DNA from: Tribonema minus
Lineage: Eukaryota; Sar; Xanthophyceae; Tribonematales; Tribonemataceae
Direction: 5' to 3'
Length of the DNA: 64,000 nt
Assembly (NCBI GenBank): GCA_017506865.1
Contig: JAFCMP010000001.1
Coordinates: 558,001-622,000, forward strand
The position numbers and the translations under genes are program-made. The notes under the pieces are model-generated. The model did no database searches. It was given only the letters and a program-made list of their open reading frames with translations, and was not told where the DNA came from. Numbering within the stretch: position 1 is the stretch's first letter; each line of letters opens with the position of its first letter. Positions 44,808 through 55,899 of the stretch are shown one piece after another.

Positions 44808-46950
44808 CTGCCGCCGCCGCCGCCGCCACTGCCGCCGTCTCGCCACTGCAGGGGCGCATCGCCGACCGCGAGGGCGGGCCGCAGATCAAGACGGCACTGC
44901 GCGAGATAGTGGACACCTTCGGCTTCACCATGATCTGCACGCCCAACCAGTCGCTCATCCTGAGGGACGTGGACGCGCAGCAGCGCTCAGCCGTGGAGGC
45001 GGCGCTCCGGCGCCACGGGGTGCTGCCGATCGAGCAGGTGGTGCGGTCGCTGCGTAGTGTGATGCGTTTTGCGTGGGAGGGCGTACGAGTGCTGTGTGTG
45101 TGGTGTTGATGCAGCCGTGGTGAGATACCGAAGAAGAAAAACGTGTGTGTATGTGAGCATTTGGAGCGCCGGGAATGGTCACTCTGCAGCACGCGTTTGT
45201 GGCATGCCTGATGCGGTAGAGGCTGCATCGGCCGCATTCTCAGCGTCGTGATGCATGCGGCGCCGTGCTGCGCTGCTGAGCATTGAACAAACATCCATTT
45301 TTACTACCAGTTCTGAGTGTGGGCGAGCTCTAGGTGAGGAGTGCTGCAATTCTACCAGACTTGGTGCAAGTGCTGAAAGTATTCCGTGATACGAGAGGGA
45401 CATCACACCTCGGGCTGGCCTCACTCCCCATCTTTGCACTTGCCATAGCTGCTTCCCCCCCCCCACACACGCTTCGTCATGCATGAAGGATGGCACAGAT
45501 GGCACATTGCAAGGATTCGGGCAGCTCTCTTCCCACACATATCTTCTTTGCCCCAATGCTCACTGTAATGATAACCCTTACTGGCGGTGGCCCTAGACAT
45601 TTTACATTAGTTTCAGCGTGATGTGCTACTGTAGGTAGGTGTCCTATCCGAGGCTCGCGCGTCTCCCTCACTGCAACCTGCACGGCCCTCCCCTTCTGCA
45701 ACCCCCCTCTGCATGCTGGGCATCATCACGACCACATAGCTCGCCGGCCGCCCATTCACCAAGCGCACCAGGATACCGCCACGCCAGAGCTGTCGTGCCG
45801 CTGAGCCCTGTGGGCATCATCGCATCAGGGCTGTTTTATGTTTCTCACGTGCCTGCAGTATTGCATCATCTGCGACGTACACGTGCATGTGTGGGGCCCC
45901 TGAGGGGGTCACTGTCTCCCCTGTCTGTCACCCACCATGATCAAGATGATAATTGTAGAGGGCAGACCCCCCCGCCCCGCACCCCCTAGCCTCCATTAAA
46001 TCAACAATGATTTACCCCCCCCCCCCCCCCCCCCAACCCCCCCTTCCCGCAGATCGACCCCCTCACGCGCCTCTCCATGGCGTGCGTCGCGCTCCCGACG
46101 TGCGGCCTCGCCATCACGGAGGCGGAGCGCCGCATGCCGAGCGTCATCGCCCGCATCCGCGCGCTGCTCGACGCCGAGTCCCTGGGCGCTGAGGAGATCA
46201 TGGTGCGCGCGACGGGCTGCCCCAACGGCTGCGCGCGCCCTTACATGGCGGAGCTCGCCTTTGTGGGGGATGGGCCCGATACGTACCAGCTGTGGGTGGG
46301 AGGCGTGCCGTCGTGCGACCGCGTGGGGTTCCCCGTGGTGGAGAGGGTGAAGTTCGAGGGCTTTGAGGATGTGCTGCGGCCCTTCCTCAGGGCCTACAGG
46401 TGAAGGCGGTGCTGTCCGATTTGTAGGGAGGGAGTTTGACTCATTTGGACAGTGTGTGTCGAGTCGGCGAGGTGCTGCACGTCGGGTGCTTTGACTTGAA
46501 GAGGGCATTTAACGTTGAAGTTGAAGTGTGCACACGTTGTGTAAGGTCTCGGCGGCGCTGCTGGTTGCTTGTGTGTGTATCGCTGCTGACGACGTTTTCG
46601 TGCGCCTCAATAAGTGTGTGCATGTGTGCTTTGCTCACAAATGCCGTGCGTGAGTGTTCTGGTGTAGTATGCATAGTCTGCGCATCAAGCATGCCAGCAC
46701 ATCAGCTGATGTACACTCGCACACTTAATACAATGTTCTGTGTTGAAGCTGGTGTGCTTAAAGCAGTGCTCCATCATGAGCTCCAGCTTCACGGCTGCTG
46801 CACTGTTCTGACTGCGCACGCAACCTTTGCAGGGAGCAGCGCATCACCGTACCGGGCGCGCGCGGCCCCGAGTCGTTCGGCGAGTACTGCTCTCGGCTTG
46901 GCAAGGCGGGGCTGGAGGCTGCACTATCTACCGCTGGCAGCAAGTGGTGA
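40346..46950 (+). CDS. SIR: Sulfite reductase (ferredoxin type), 7 exons, 644 aa
   Basis: Exons: 40346-40689, 42046-42322, 43000-43459, 43996-44198, 44852-45037, 46053-46399 and 46833-46950; all phases agree. The enzyme reduces sulfite to sulfide with six electrons, using siroheme and a 4Fe-4S cluster, in plastid sulfur assimilation. Evidence in order: [19 protein letters not shown] and [104 protein letters not shown] and LTPNQ-like CTPNQSLIL; the cluster cysteines [17 protein letters not shown] (C-x5-C) and [18 protein letters not shown] (C-x3-C); and C-terminal [18 protein letters not shown]. Residues 1-40 ([10 protein letters not shown]...) may be a plastid transit peptide; a shorter start is MVAEPPAK. 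Introns 1, 2 and 4 carry exon-edge copies. If intron 6 is retained, translation stops at once (AYR, TGA). Confidence 0.95.
40733..40880 (+). repeat. Short tandem repeat in sulfite reductase intron 1
   Basis: About 3.4 copies of a 43-45-bp unit (CACCTCTAGCAGTACGCACC, then TTGGCAACTTCACTGAGT) with point differences. Confidence 0.85.
41275..42045 (+). repeat. Intronic copies of the 5' edge of sulfite reductase exon 2
   Basis: The real exon starts at 42046 (GCTCAAGATGCCCGGCGGCG). Copies with the CAG acceptor begin at 41663 and 41868; a more decayed copy lies near 41277-41355. The 41868 copy matches about 90 bp (to the CTGCGGCAACCTGCGCCTC point), and the 41663 copy about 52 bp and then a further piece. 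The spacing of the two clear copies is 205 and 178 bp. The nearest copy is the best preserved. Confidence 0.92.
42640..42745 (+). repeat. Tandem direct repeat in sulfite reductase intron 2
   Basis: Two near-identical copies of a unit of about 52 bp (GTGCCGCGCACTCCAAGGCT, then CAAGTTTGACAAT and GTTGATCATGCCAC). Confidence 0.85.
42755..42790 (+). repeat. Intronic copy of the 5' edge of sulfite reductase exon 3
   Basis: TGCAGCTCATCGCGAAGCTG at 42761-42780 repeats the acceptor and first codons of exon 3 (TGCAGCTCATCGCGGAGCTG at 42995). It lies 234 bp upstream of the real edge and keeps the AG. Only about 20-25 bp of exon sequence remain. Confidence 0.75.
43966..43985 (+). repeat. Poly-C tract before sulfite reductase exon 4
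   Basis: A C-run of about 14, then TCCCCC, just upstream of the acceptor at 43995. It probably serves as the pyrimidine tract. Similar C-runs precede exon 6 (46015-46049). Confidence 0.6.
44290..44445 (+). repeat. Intronic copies of the 3' edge of sulfite reductase exon 4, plus poly-G run
   Basis: The end of exon 4 (AAGTGGTTCTATGGCTTCAA, then CATTGAGCAG before GTGACG) is echoed at about 44330-44368 (AAGCGGTTCTTCAGCTTCAG, then CATTGAGCACAAGCAGTGAC) and at about 44412-44445 (CTATGGCTTCAATATTGGGC, then AGGAGCGGTGAC). A G-run of about 20 precedes them (44291-44311). Spacing from the real edge is about 166 and 242 bp. Confidence 0.78.
44519..44551 (-). repeat. Interstitial telomere-like repeat
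   Basis: Degenerate CCCTAA-type units (AACCTAACCC..CCCAACCCTAA) in sulfite reductase intron 4. Confidence 0.55.
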
Positions 46951-49127
46951 CGTGATTGGGGTAATCAGCCACACAGAAAAACAGGGATCATCAAAGCCAG
47001 TAAAACGGCATCAGCTTTTGCGACCACTTGTGAGGAAACGAGCAATAATGATGGAGGGAGCTGGGCAATCACCCGCACGGAACGCCAAGGGATCATCAAG
47101 CAGGCAGTAGCTGTTGTAATGTCTACTTCAAAGAAGCATGACTCTGCTGTGTGCGCTCATGAGGCTGCATGGCGCGCATGGTGTCCCGGTTTCAAAGTCA
47201 AAATTTCATGCAGATGCTCAGCAAGCTCATGATGCCGGCCGGCGCAGCAGAGCGACATCGCTTTTGTGGTGTATGGTAGCACAAGGCGCCTCAAACTGGC
47301 ACGAGCGGGACATGTGTGATGTCAATGACCATTGACCGGGCAGCAGCAATCAGCATGCCAAGCCATCCAGTACCGCCAGAGCTGCTGCATGAGTACACTC
47401 TATACGAGATGTATGCTACTGCCACACCAGCGTTATGGTGAAAGCCGCTGCACGAGCGCACCACATACCATAGAAATACCACTACTTATTAAACCCTAAT
47501 AGCTGCTGGCATTGCGCACATGTGGCGCGTACTGCGACCGTACTAAGAGTCCGGCTGATTGGTGAACGCTTTGTCGCGCATCTGGCGTATGTAAGGTATG
47601 TCTGTGCGCACTGCGCGAAGCCGGGCGGCTGCCATCCGCTCAGAAGCGGTAGCGCCACTTCTAAGGAGCAGTGTCCCATGGAAGTATGCTGCAGGTTCAA
47701 TGCATTGCTTCTCAGTAGTGTTTGCTGCTTTACTCTGCGCTGCTTGCGCCTCTGCATGCAGTGTATAACCACGATGGTTCTTCTATGTAATACTGTCCTG
47801 CATGGCATGCTGTGACGCCCCCTGCCCCTTGTGAACGCATGAGCTTGAGCTGGAACATCCGATTGCGGATTACAAGGCTCGGTCCTGCTTGGGACACGCC
47901 ACTCGGCGCTGCTGCTACCATGCATCTGGCAGGGCAGCTACGACGTGCGCTGCAGGTGACTGAGCACTGCCGCAAGTGAATTACACTAAGGTACGGCGGC
48001 TGTGCAAGCAACGTAGAAGTAAGAGTGGCAGCAACAGCAAGTTCAGTTGTAGCGCGACAAACTCTGATGTGTTACATCATGTACACTTAATTGTCAAGTT
48101 CACCCTAAGGCCTCTCTGCAACACGTGTCAGGATGCAAATACGGCAAGTCATATGTATGCACCTGTCTGTGCAAGTGGCATCATGCGCAGCCCCCCATGA
48201 TCCAGGGACACTGACTTCAGTCACAGTAGGTGCATCAAAAGGAGGTACAGCAACAGCAGATGACCGCACTGCGAATCGCTGCATTCATCAGCATCAAGTT
48301 TGCACAAGGCGAACAGCACACGCTCCCAAGACACAAGCTACGGGGTCACCATGGCCTCTCAGATGTAACAATATGTATTGCCACAAAAACATGAAGACAA
48401 GTCCCGCAGTTGTATGCTGCTGCCCCCCCCCTTCCTACACACCGTGTAGGCCTACCGCCCCTACCACTCTCGGTCGTGTACAGGTGGCCTGCCCGCCCAC
48501 CAAACCAAATGCGCAGGAATGGCGATGAAATGGCAGACATGACACCAATTTTTGCCATGTAGGCCACAAAGGCCCGTTTGCACGGCCACAAGGGCACAGC
48601 AACCAAAGCTCAGTGTGCTTGGTGTGCACAGCCCGCATGGCGCCATGGCCACCCTAACCTTACGCAGCTAATGACGCCACGGTGCAGAGTACGGCAGCAG
48701 CTGTCGCGTGGCAATCGGCAGTTGCGCCCATGCAAGCGAGGTCGCCTGCAGCCTCGCGACATGCCCCTCCCTTTCCCCCCTCACAATTCTCACTGCACAG
48801 GCCTTCAAGGTACAGAGGGGGCACAGGCTATGCCTCTCCTATCACTGCTGCTGTGACCGCAGATGATAGTTTTGAGACGTTCCAGCTCTGTTCCCACTAC
48901 TGTAGAGCCCCAGCAGACCCCCCTCCGTGAGCCCCTCCCCCCCCACCGCCTACTTCCAGCATGTGGTACAGGCATACCCCCCCCCCCTGCCCCCTCCCCA
49001 AACTGCTGTTGCAGCCGCAGCTCCAACCCGACAGCTTGCCGGACACTGCACCCCCCCCTCACCACCACCACCACCACCTAATTCCAGATCTTGTGGTACA
49101 GGCACGCCCCCCCCCCCCCCCCCCCCC
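46951..49127. other. Intergenic region, no recognisable gene
   Basis: About 2.2 kb between the sulfite reductase stop and the 3' end of the REEP-C2 gene. A TGTAA motif at about 47115 could be a polyadenylation signal if this is a green alga. A 128-bp duplication (ATGTGGTACAGGCATACCCC, then CCCC at 48961 versus the TGTGGTACAGGCACGCCCCC block at 49092), with C-runs, borders the REEP-C2 stop codon. No gene seen. Confidence 0.5.
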
Positions 49128-52100
49128 TTACTGCAGCCTTAGCGCCAGCGAGAGCTTGCCGGACACCCCCACCGGGTTGTCCTTGGCCTTGTCCTCAAGG
49201 GCAAAGTCCCCCTGCATCTCCTCGCCGCCCGCGAGCGATGTCAGCGGCACCTGCACAGTGCCGATTGTCAGGTCCTGCCCGAAGCCCGTCTTGTGGCACA
49301 CGATGGCGACCACGCACGCGCCGGGGGCGACGTCGGACGCGCGCACGCGCAGCGATAGCTCCTCCCCCCACCTGGGCTCCGTGCTGTTGGGCTTGGTCCT
49401 GCGGCGGAAGGGGAGTATTGTGGGGGAGGGGGGGGGGGGGGGAGTGTTGAGAAGTAGAGAGGGGGGGGCGGCAAGAGAGTATCAGGTGCGTAGTGATGTC
49501 TAAACAAGCTGTTGCGGCTGCATGCTGTGGGCTTAGTGATGTGGTGACGTCATGGGCGAGGGGGGGGGGTTGGCAAGCCAAAACAGGGTGCTATCAAGCT
49601 TGGGTTTGTGACTTCTGAATGGCATGCTCCTGCCGGAACCATTGGAGGTTGCTTTAGATGATGCCAAGCCCTTCTGGCTTCCACACTACGGATGGCTTGT
49701 TAGCAAGGCAATCACGGCTATCGCACCTGCATTTACAAAGCAGTAGCTCAGCGTGACCAGCTTAAGGTGAAGAGCCAATGCTTCAGGCAAAGCTGTCGAG
49801 TAGATGTACAAGATCCGCCATACAATAATTTTGCAGCAACAGCAGAGGCAGCTTTTTGCAGCGTTGACATTTTAAACTTGGTTGCATGCAAGTCCATTTT
49901 ACAAGCTCGCCGGCACTTGTTGAATGTTTCTTGAACCCAGGGAAGTCAACAGTTAAAGAGCACCTGATAGTCCACTCCTGCTTGAAGATGCCCTGATTCT
50001 GGGACACTTTCAAATTTAATGGACCCGGGTACGCATACCTGGTGCAGCTTCCCGCATCTCTGATCTGTCAAAACCGGCTCATAACGTCAAGAGCCCGGTG
50101 GTCGACACTACAACTGCCTCGCCAACTTCAGCTGTGTCATACGGACAGCAAACCTCACCTGCATTGCTTTCTTGCAGTGAGCAGTGGCACTATGTTATTG
50201 TTACCATAGTGAGTGAGTGGTTTACCAAAGTGAGTGAGTGGTGGCACTATGTGATTGTTACCATGGTGAGCTCATGACCTAGAGACGACATGACCTGGGC
50301 CGTATGCGCCCTGACTGATGTACAACCGCGCAAGTGCTTTTTTACATACTTCAAGCATAACTGTGAGGACCACACTTCAAGTGTGCACTTTGCTTCGTGG
50401 CATGCTTAACTCCATTTCAGACCATATGACAAGCAAGGCATGGCTTCCATCCTGCACTAACCATCAAGGCAGCGCCCTGATGCAGTTAACGCCCCGGAGG
50501 CTATTGCTGATGCCCTCGCTTCCACGTCGTTTTCGTGCGAATACGTCCATGACATGTCCACACGTACCACATTGAAATAACCGCCGCGGCACTGCGGGCT
50601 GTCGGATACTTCTGTTGACCATCGCACTGTCTCAAGCCCCTCACAGCACTTGCGAGCACTACACGAAGCACAAGCACGATACTTACTGTATACAGTGTTA
50701 TACTTCTGTCTATGACACTTACTGTACGCCATGATGTACTTCGAAGTATACTTGCACAAACTTCCGAAGTAAGAGATATGTAGACTCGCTTTGTCTTGCA
50801 CTTGTCGCTGACAGTCTTCCCGTCCGCGCCCATGACGCACAGCACTTGCTGCCCAATATACAGTGTTGTTGATGACACATACCTTTAGGAGCCGTGCACA
50901 TACATAAGCTACTCATGAGTGTTTACATAAAGACTCACTTTGTCTTGCACTTGTCGCTGACGGTCTTCCCGTCCGCGCCCATGACGTACAGCAGCACGTA
51001 CGCGTCCGTGGCGCCCGCCTCCATGAGCGGCAGCCCCGCAGCGCTCAGCACCCGCACGCTGACCTCCTGCTCCGCCGCCGCCGCCTGCGCATCCGCATCG
51101 TCCGGCTCCACGACCGACGCCGAGGCCGCGGAGCGGCTGGTGGTCGTTGTCTGCACGGTGTAGTGCAGGGGTGGCAGATGTGGTCATGACAATGGCACCA
51201 TATGTAACTTGAAAGTTGCAAATAAACAGAGGCATCGTATCAGCCGCCTGAGCATCCGCATCGTCCGGCTCCACGACCGACGCGGAGGCGGCCGAGCGGC
51301 TGGTGGTCGTTGTCTGCACGGTGCAGTGTGACGGTGAGCAGATGTGGTCATGACAATGGCGCCATATGCGCAGTGCAGTGTGACGGTGAGCAGATGTGGT
51401 CATGACAATGGCGCGATATGCGCAGTGTAGTGTGACGGGTGAGCAGATGTGGTCGATGTGGTCATGACGATGACGCCATATGTATATATAAACTCGGAAG
51501 CAAACAGAGGCATCGTATCAGCCGCCTGAGCATCCGCATCGTCCGGCTTTGCCACAGACGCCGCCGCCGCCGCCGCCGCCGCCGAGCGGCTGGTGGTCGT
51601 GGACTGTGCAGCGTAGTGCAGGGGTGTGGCGGATGAGCAGCTGTGGCCATGACAATAACGCCATCTGTAGATTGAAGCTTGGAAGCCAACAGGTGCACAC
51701 CATATGAGCCGCAGAGATGGCAAAACTTACGCCGTATGTGTAAAGTTGAACTGAAAAGCATATACATATACATAGACTTCCAGGTATATGTGTAATGTGT
51801 ACTTCAAGTACAGCTGTATGAAGTATGGCACAGAGGTCATGCGCCCCTGCGCGTTTGACCTTGTGCTTAGCCAGCACGCTTCCTGAGGATTTACATCTGA
51901 CCGGCTCCGCCACGTGCAAGCGTACCACTGCCATCTTGAGAGCTCGTTGCAAGTCAAAGGCATGCACGGACAGTTCCCGCACCAACAATCAGTTCTACAA
52001 TGGCAGTCATGGTCTTGAAATTACGACAGCGGTGACGCACCTTTGTGGCGGCGCCGCCGCCGCCGCCGCCGACCACGCCAATCGCCGGCAGCACGTATGG

Positions 52101-53853
52101 GCGCAGGACCTGGCGGTAGATGGTGCTCGCGCCGCGCGTGCGCGGGTTGTAGCACCACACCAGGAACCCCATCTTGACGAACTGGTACAGGGGGATGACG
52201 TTGAGCAGCGGCCACGCGATAGGCTCCACGATGCCCACCGCGGCAAAGACGATCCAGTACGTGAGCCACGTCTCCGACTCGTGCGAGCTCGGCGTGTCGA
52301 TGGTCTTGAAGGACGCGTACGCGGGGTAGACGAAGGCGACGAGCTTCGCGATGAACGGCACGCCGCCGAGGACCCACACCGCCATCGTGAGGAACGAGGC
52401 GACGCTGCAGAGGAGCCACGCGCGCGACCAGCCGGACTGCTTCTCCCAGTGCAGCAGGCTGTCTGTGCGCGCGCGCACGCGAGGAGGGGACGGGGAGAGA
52501 GCGGGGGGGGCGATTAGCTGTCATGCTGTGCGCGAGCCGGTGCAAAGTGCGATGGTGTGTTAATTTTTGACATAGATTGACGTGTAGGCCATGTGTACAG
52601 GCGGCTTGAAGCAGAGGTGAAAAACGGGATTTGCTCTCCGCTGCTGCAACAGCCAACTTCACCAGTTGACGAAATTGACATTACCAGGATGTGTACAAAG
52701 CTTAAACTCCAGCGACAGGCCACCAACACGGATCCAGAGGCACTGATGCGCCTGATTGCGATTGCTTCTTGTGAGTCGCAGAGTTGGGGTGAAACCCCTG
52801 TGAAAGTACTGATGGTGTATGTGCAGATGGTTCAACGAACCACGATGCGCAAGTCGCATGCTGAGGTGGGGCACGTGTCAACGGAAGAGTCAAACGCTAC
52901 GCAAGGCGCTTGTGGGCAGACGGTGCTAGCTGTTTTGTCATTTGCACAGCCATTAGCCAGGCCATATAGCCGGCAAAAGAAGCCGCTAAGGCCGAGCAGT
53001 GTTACGTCCTTGGTGAGTTGGCATGTGACGTTAGTTGAAGTGAGGAGTTGAGTTGTGTTTGAACGTTCGACGCATGCATTCATGCTCCATCATGATGGCA
53101 ACAACATTGCCAAAAACTGTAAAAACCCACCAGGTGGCATGCACAGCTTACAGGTGCTGTGTCGCATGTGTGCAATTCTCAAAATAGTTCTGGTTCATGT
53201 TGACATCAGCTTCGGGGGGGTCGTGCAAGTGTTGCATCTGCATGGCCGAAGCACTGATGCACACAAAAACGTTTCTGGGCCTGGATCAGCAGTACCAGCT
53301 TGCTGTCAAGTATCAGCTTTGCCGTCAAGCATTTCATGGCTTGAAGGATGTGAACATCCGAAAATACATGGCAGGATGTGCCAACGCGGTTTATTTCAGA
53401 GTGGCAGCACCAACACAGGTGGCTTGAAGCAACAACCAGCAGCACGCGAGCTACCAGAGTAGCAAACTCGAGACAGACAAATAGAATTGCAACGCCGTTA
53501 TGCGGACGGCGGGCGCCGGCACTCATTGCGTGGGTAGTGGGAAGTGCACGTGGCAATCTGCACAAGCAGAACATCCCATTTCGACGCATCGCAGCGCGGC
53601 GAGCGCATCATGAGGTGTGGCGATGATCGCATACCAACATGGCGCGGAAAACATCACTTCCAGTTTCTGATATGGAAAGCACTCAGCCTAGAGCACGTGG
53701 TGCTGTGAAAAACAGTGTGGAATGCGGTCCGAGAAAGGCGTCTATGCTTGAAGGTGGGCTTTGCTTACCTCTGAAGGTCAGCAGCGGGTGCCTGTCCATA
53801 GCAGCCAGAATCTGCTTGTGCACCACATCGAGCTTCTCCTTGGCGGTATCCAT
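49128..53853 (-). CDS. REEP/HVA22 (TB2/DP1) membrane-shaping protein fused to a C2 domain, 4 exons, 329 aa
   Basis: Exons on the minus strand: 53853-53769, 52462-52041, 51150-50939 and 49398-49128; phases agree. Exons 1-2 encode a TB2/DP1/HVA22 module: N-terminal helix (MDTAKEKLDVVHKQILAAM), two hydrophobic hairpins (LLCSVASFLTMAVWVLGG; FIAKLVAFVYPAY), then SFKTIDT, ETWLTYWIVFAAVGIVEPIA, PLYQFVKMGFLVWCYNP and GASTIYRQVLRPYVLP. Such proteins curve the ER membrane. After a Gly-rich linker, exons 3-4 encode a C2 domain: EVSVRVLSAAGLPLMEAGAT, DAYVLLYVMGADG, KTKTKPNSTEPRWGEELSLR, VAIVCHKTGFGQDLTIGTVQ, VPLTSLAGG and GKLSLALRL. C2 domains bind lipid, often with calcium. The acidic loops are only partly conserved (D in DAYV present), so calcium binding is uncertain. 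The fusion rests on matching splice phase (AATK, then TTTTSRS); two separate genes is the alternative. Confidence 0.83.
50770..50850 (-). repeat. Intronic copy of the 3' edge of REEP-C2 exon 3
   Basis: TTTGTCTTGCACTTGTCGCT, then GAC and GTCTTCCCGTCCGCGCCCAT (plus-strand view), repeats the end of exon 3 (50939-50990) with a few changes. It lies about 150 bp farther into the intron. The donor GTGAG reads GCGAG in the copy. A more decayed piece may lie at about 50520-50560. Confidence 0.85.
51151..51610 (-). repeat. Intronic copies of the 5' edge of REEP-C2 exon 3
   Basis: The start of exon 3 (transcript sense ACAACGACCACCAGCCGCTC after GTGCAG) is repeated with its acceptor at 51313, 163 bp upstream in the transcript. 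A more diverged copy with a GCG-repeat-expanded serine/alanine stretch lies near 51604. The flanking intron (GTGTGACGGTGAGCAGATGT, then GGTCATGACAATGGCGCCAT) is repeated as well. Confidence 0.88.
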
Positions 53854-55899
53854 TCTCCCTCTCTCTCTGAATTGCTGAGCGAGAAAAGCACTATATTATT
53901 CACCAGTTCCCGAATAGATACTCCCGAAGATAGATGCCAGAGTCACCACCTGCGAGCGCCTGCCGAGCTCTGAGCTGAAGTAAACAAGCGTGCTCCTTTC
54001 CGTGAGAGCAAGCGAACTGCGAACCTCCTGGCCAGCTCAAGCTTGTGCAGAGCTTGTTCTGATCAGAGAGTCCTTGTTTGGGGCCTTCGCGACCCCCGAA
54101 TCGGCCAGAACTCCCCCCGCTCCTTCCATTGAAGTTGACGTCGGGAGTGTGTGTGCAGAGATCGAGGCCGCCGCCAAACTGCATATGACGATAGGGGGCG
54201 TGTACTGGAGGCAGCGTTGTACATGCTCTCAACAGAGCATGGGGAACGGACATGTTCTGCGGGCGCTGGAGGGGGGGGGACGGTGTGGCTGTCATTTGCA
54301 CGCGGTCCAAGCTGCGGACGATACGGAGCAAACAGGATCTGCCAGCCGGCACATCCGTCAGGCGCATGGTGATTGCCATGCGCCTCATTGTGCAAGCGCT
54401 GCGCTCCGAGTTCCGGATCGGAACGGAGCTCACGTCAAACAGGATCGTGCCAGCCGGCCTACCCGTCAGGCGCATGGTGATTGCCAGCAATCACTACAAC
54501 ACCGTCACAGGGCAAGGGGGATTGATTCCCTCAATAGACGTCAAATGCTTGACGTTGTACTGGCGTAGGCTGTAACAACCCCTTGTGTACCTGACAATGT
54601 CAAAAGCATTCGACGTCTGCTGAGGGAGCGCTGCCCTGCCCTGTGACGGCTTTGTAGTGATTGCTGGCGACCCCCATGCGCCTGACGGGTGTGCCGACTG
54701 CCAGCTGGCATGATCCTGTTTGGCGTCAGCGCCGTATCGTCCGGAGCTTGGATTGCGTGAAATGACAGTCACGCCGTCCACCTCCTCCAGTGCCGTCTGA
54801 AACATGTCCGTCCCCCATGCTCGGTTGAATTGCATGTACCATGCCGCCTCCAGTACACGCCCCACATCGTCATTAGCACGTGGCGACCGCTCAATTTGGA
54901 CTTGACCATGTGGCGCTCTGTAGGCAGCACGTGCCTGCCAAACGGGGAGTGCGTGCAGTGCATAAGTGAGTCAACCTGCAGTAAAACGCTTCTAGATCGG
55001 TCGAATGATTTCATTGCTAGCACTGCCACCTTGAGTTCGTATCATACACACGTCAACTCATACCCACCTAAGGTCAGGGTTCAGGAAGATGCGGGACTTC
55101 TGTGATACTGACGGTATGGTCGGGGTGGAACGGGACTGGTGAGTGCGCAGAGACACTCCAGGGGATGCATCAAGCTTCAATGATCAGAAGGCATGCAAAT
55201 GTTCAAAGCCATGTGCAAGGCAGTGCAAGTGGGTGTGCCCCAACGCTCTACGAACCGAGGAGACTCGCCGTAAAGCTGCTGACATGGCGTCGCATACACA
55301 CACACTGGCAGCCCAGCCGGTGGCACAGGCCGGCTTGGGCACTGTCAAGCAACTCACACAGATGTTGCCATGACATCGCAGCGTGGTCAACAGCTTGAGC
55401 AAACTTGCGCTTGCTCACACACCCACATCGACAACTTCAAGCATCACGTCACAAGCCAAGTCTTCCTAGGTCTTTCAAAGGCACGGAGTGATGAGCTGTA
55501 ATGATGCACAAACCAGCACAAGCTCGCACCAGTTCCAGATGGCCAAAGTCCGCATGAGTGGTGAACAAGTGCGGGTGCGCTCGAACGTAGGCGTAGCTTG
55601 GCGCCCTGAACAGCTTCAGCACTTGCAGGCTGTCATCCTGACCGCAAGTACTGCGAAAGACAGCAGCAGCGCATGTGGTGATCAAATGAGTTGTTTAGAA
55701 CAACAACAACCTTGCACAGACCGCCTTCTGCCTCCCGTTGGCGCAGACTCGTAAAAGGCATGATGTACTATGGTCACACCGCAGCAAACATGCATCTTCT
55801 CACACCCCGAAATCAGCCAGTTGGTCCCCGGATTGCCGTCGCCATTCTATTGGGTGAGCACAGCCAACGAGGCAAGGCAGATCCGACCAACTGACCATT
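53854..55899. other. Intergenic region with a long palindrome, no recognisable gene
   Basis: About 2 kb between the divergent starts of REEP-C2 and NF-YC. It contains the inverted repeat at 54185-54873 (separate entry). No other gene or RNA is apparent. Confidence 0.5.
54185..54873. repeat. Long imperfect inverted repeat (palindrome)
   Basis: The left arm is about 54185-54553 and the right arm about 54599-54873, with a spacer of about 45 bp. Shared landmarks: GGGGCGTGTACTGGAGGC at the outer ends, CGTCAGGCGCATGG inside, and GACGTCAAATGCTT / AAGCATTCGACGTC at the inner ends. The left arm carries an extra internal duplication of about 107 bp (AAACAGGATC...GTGATTGCC twice). Each arm has a weak open frame (GRVLEAA...EVDGVTVI-like in the right arm, minus strand) of unknown family. 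It may be a folded-back gene fragment or a foldback element. Confidence 0.8.
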
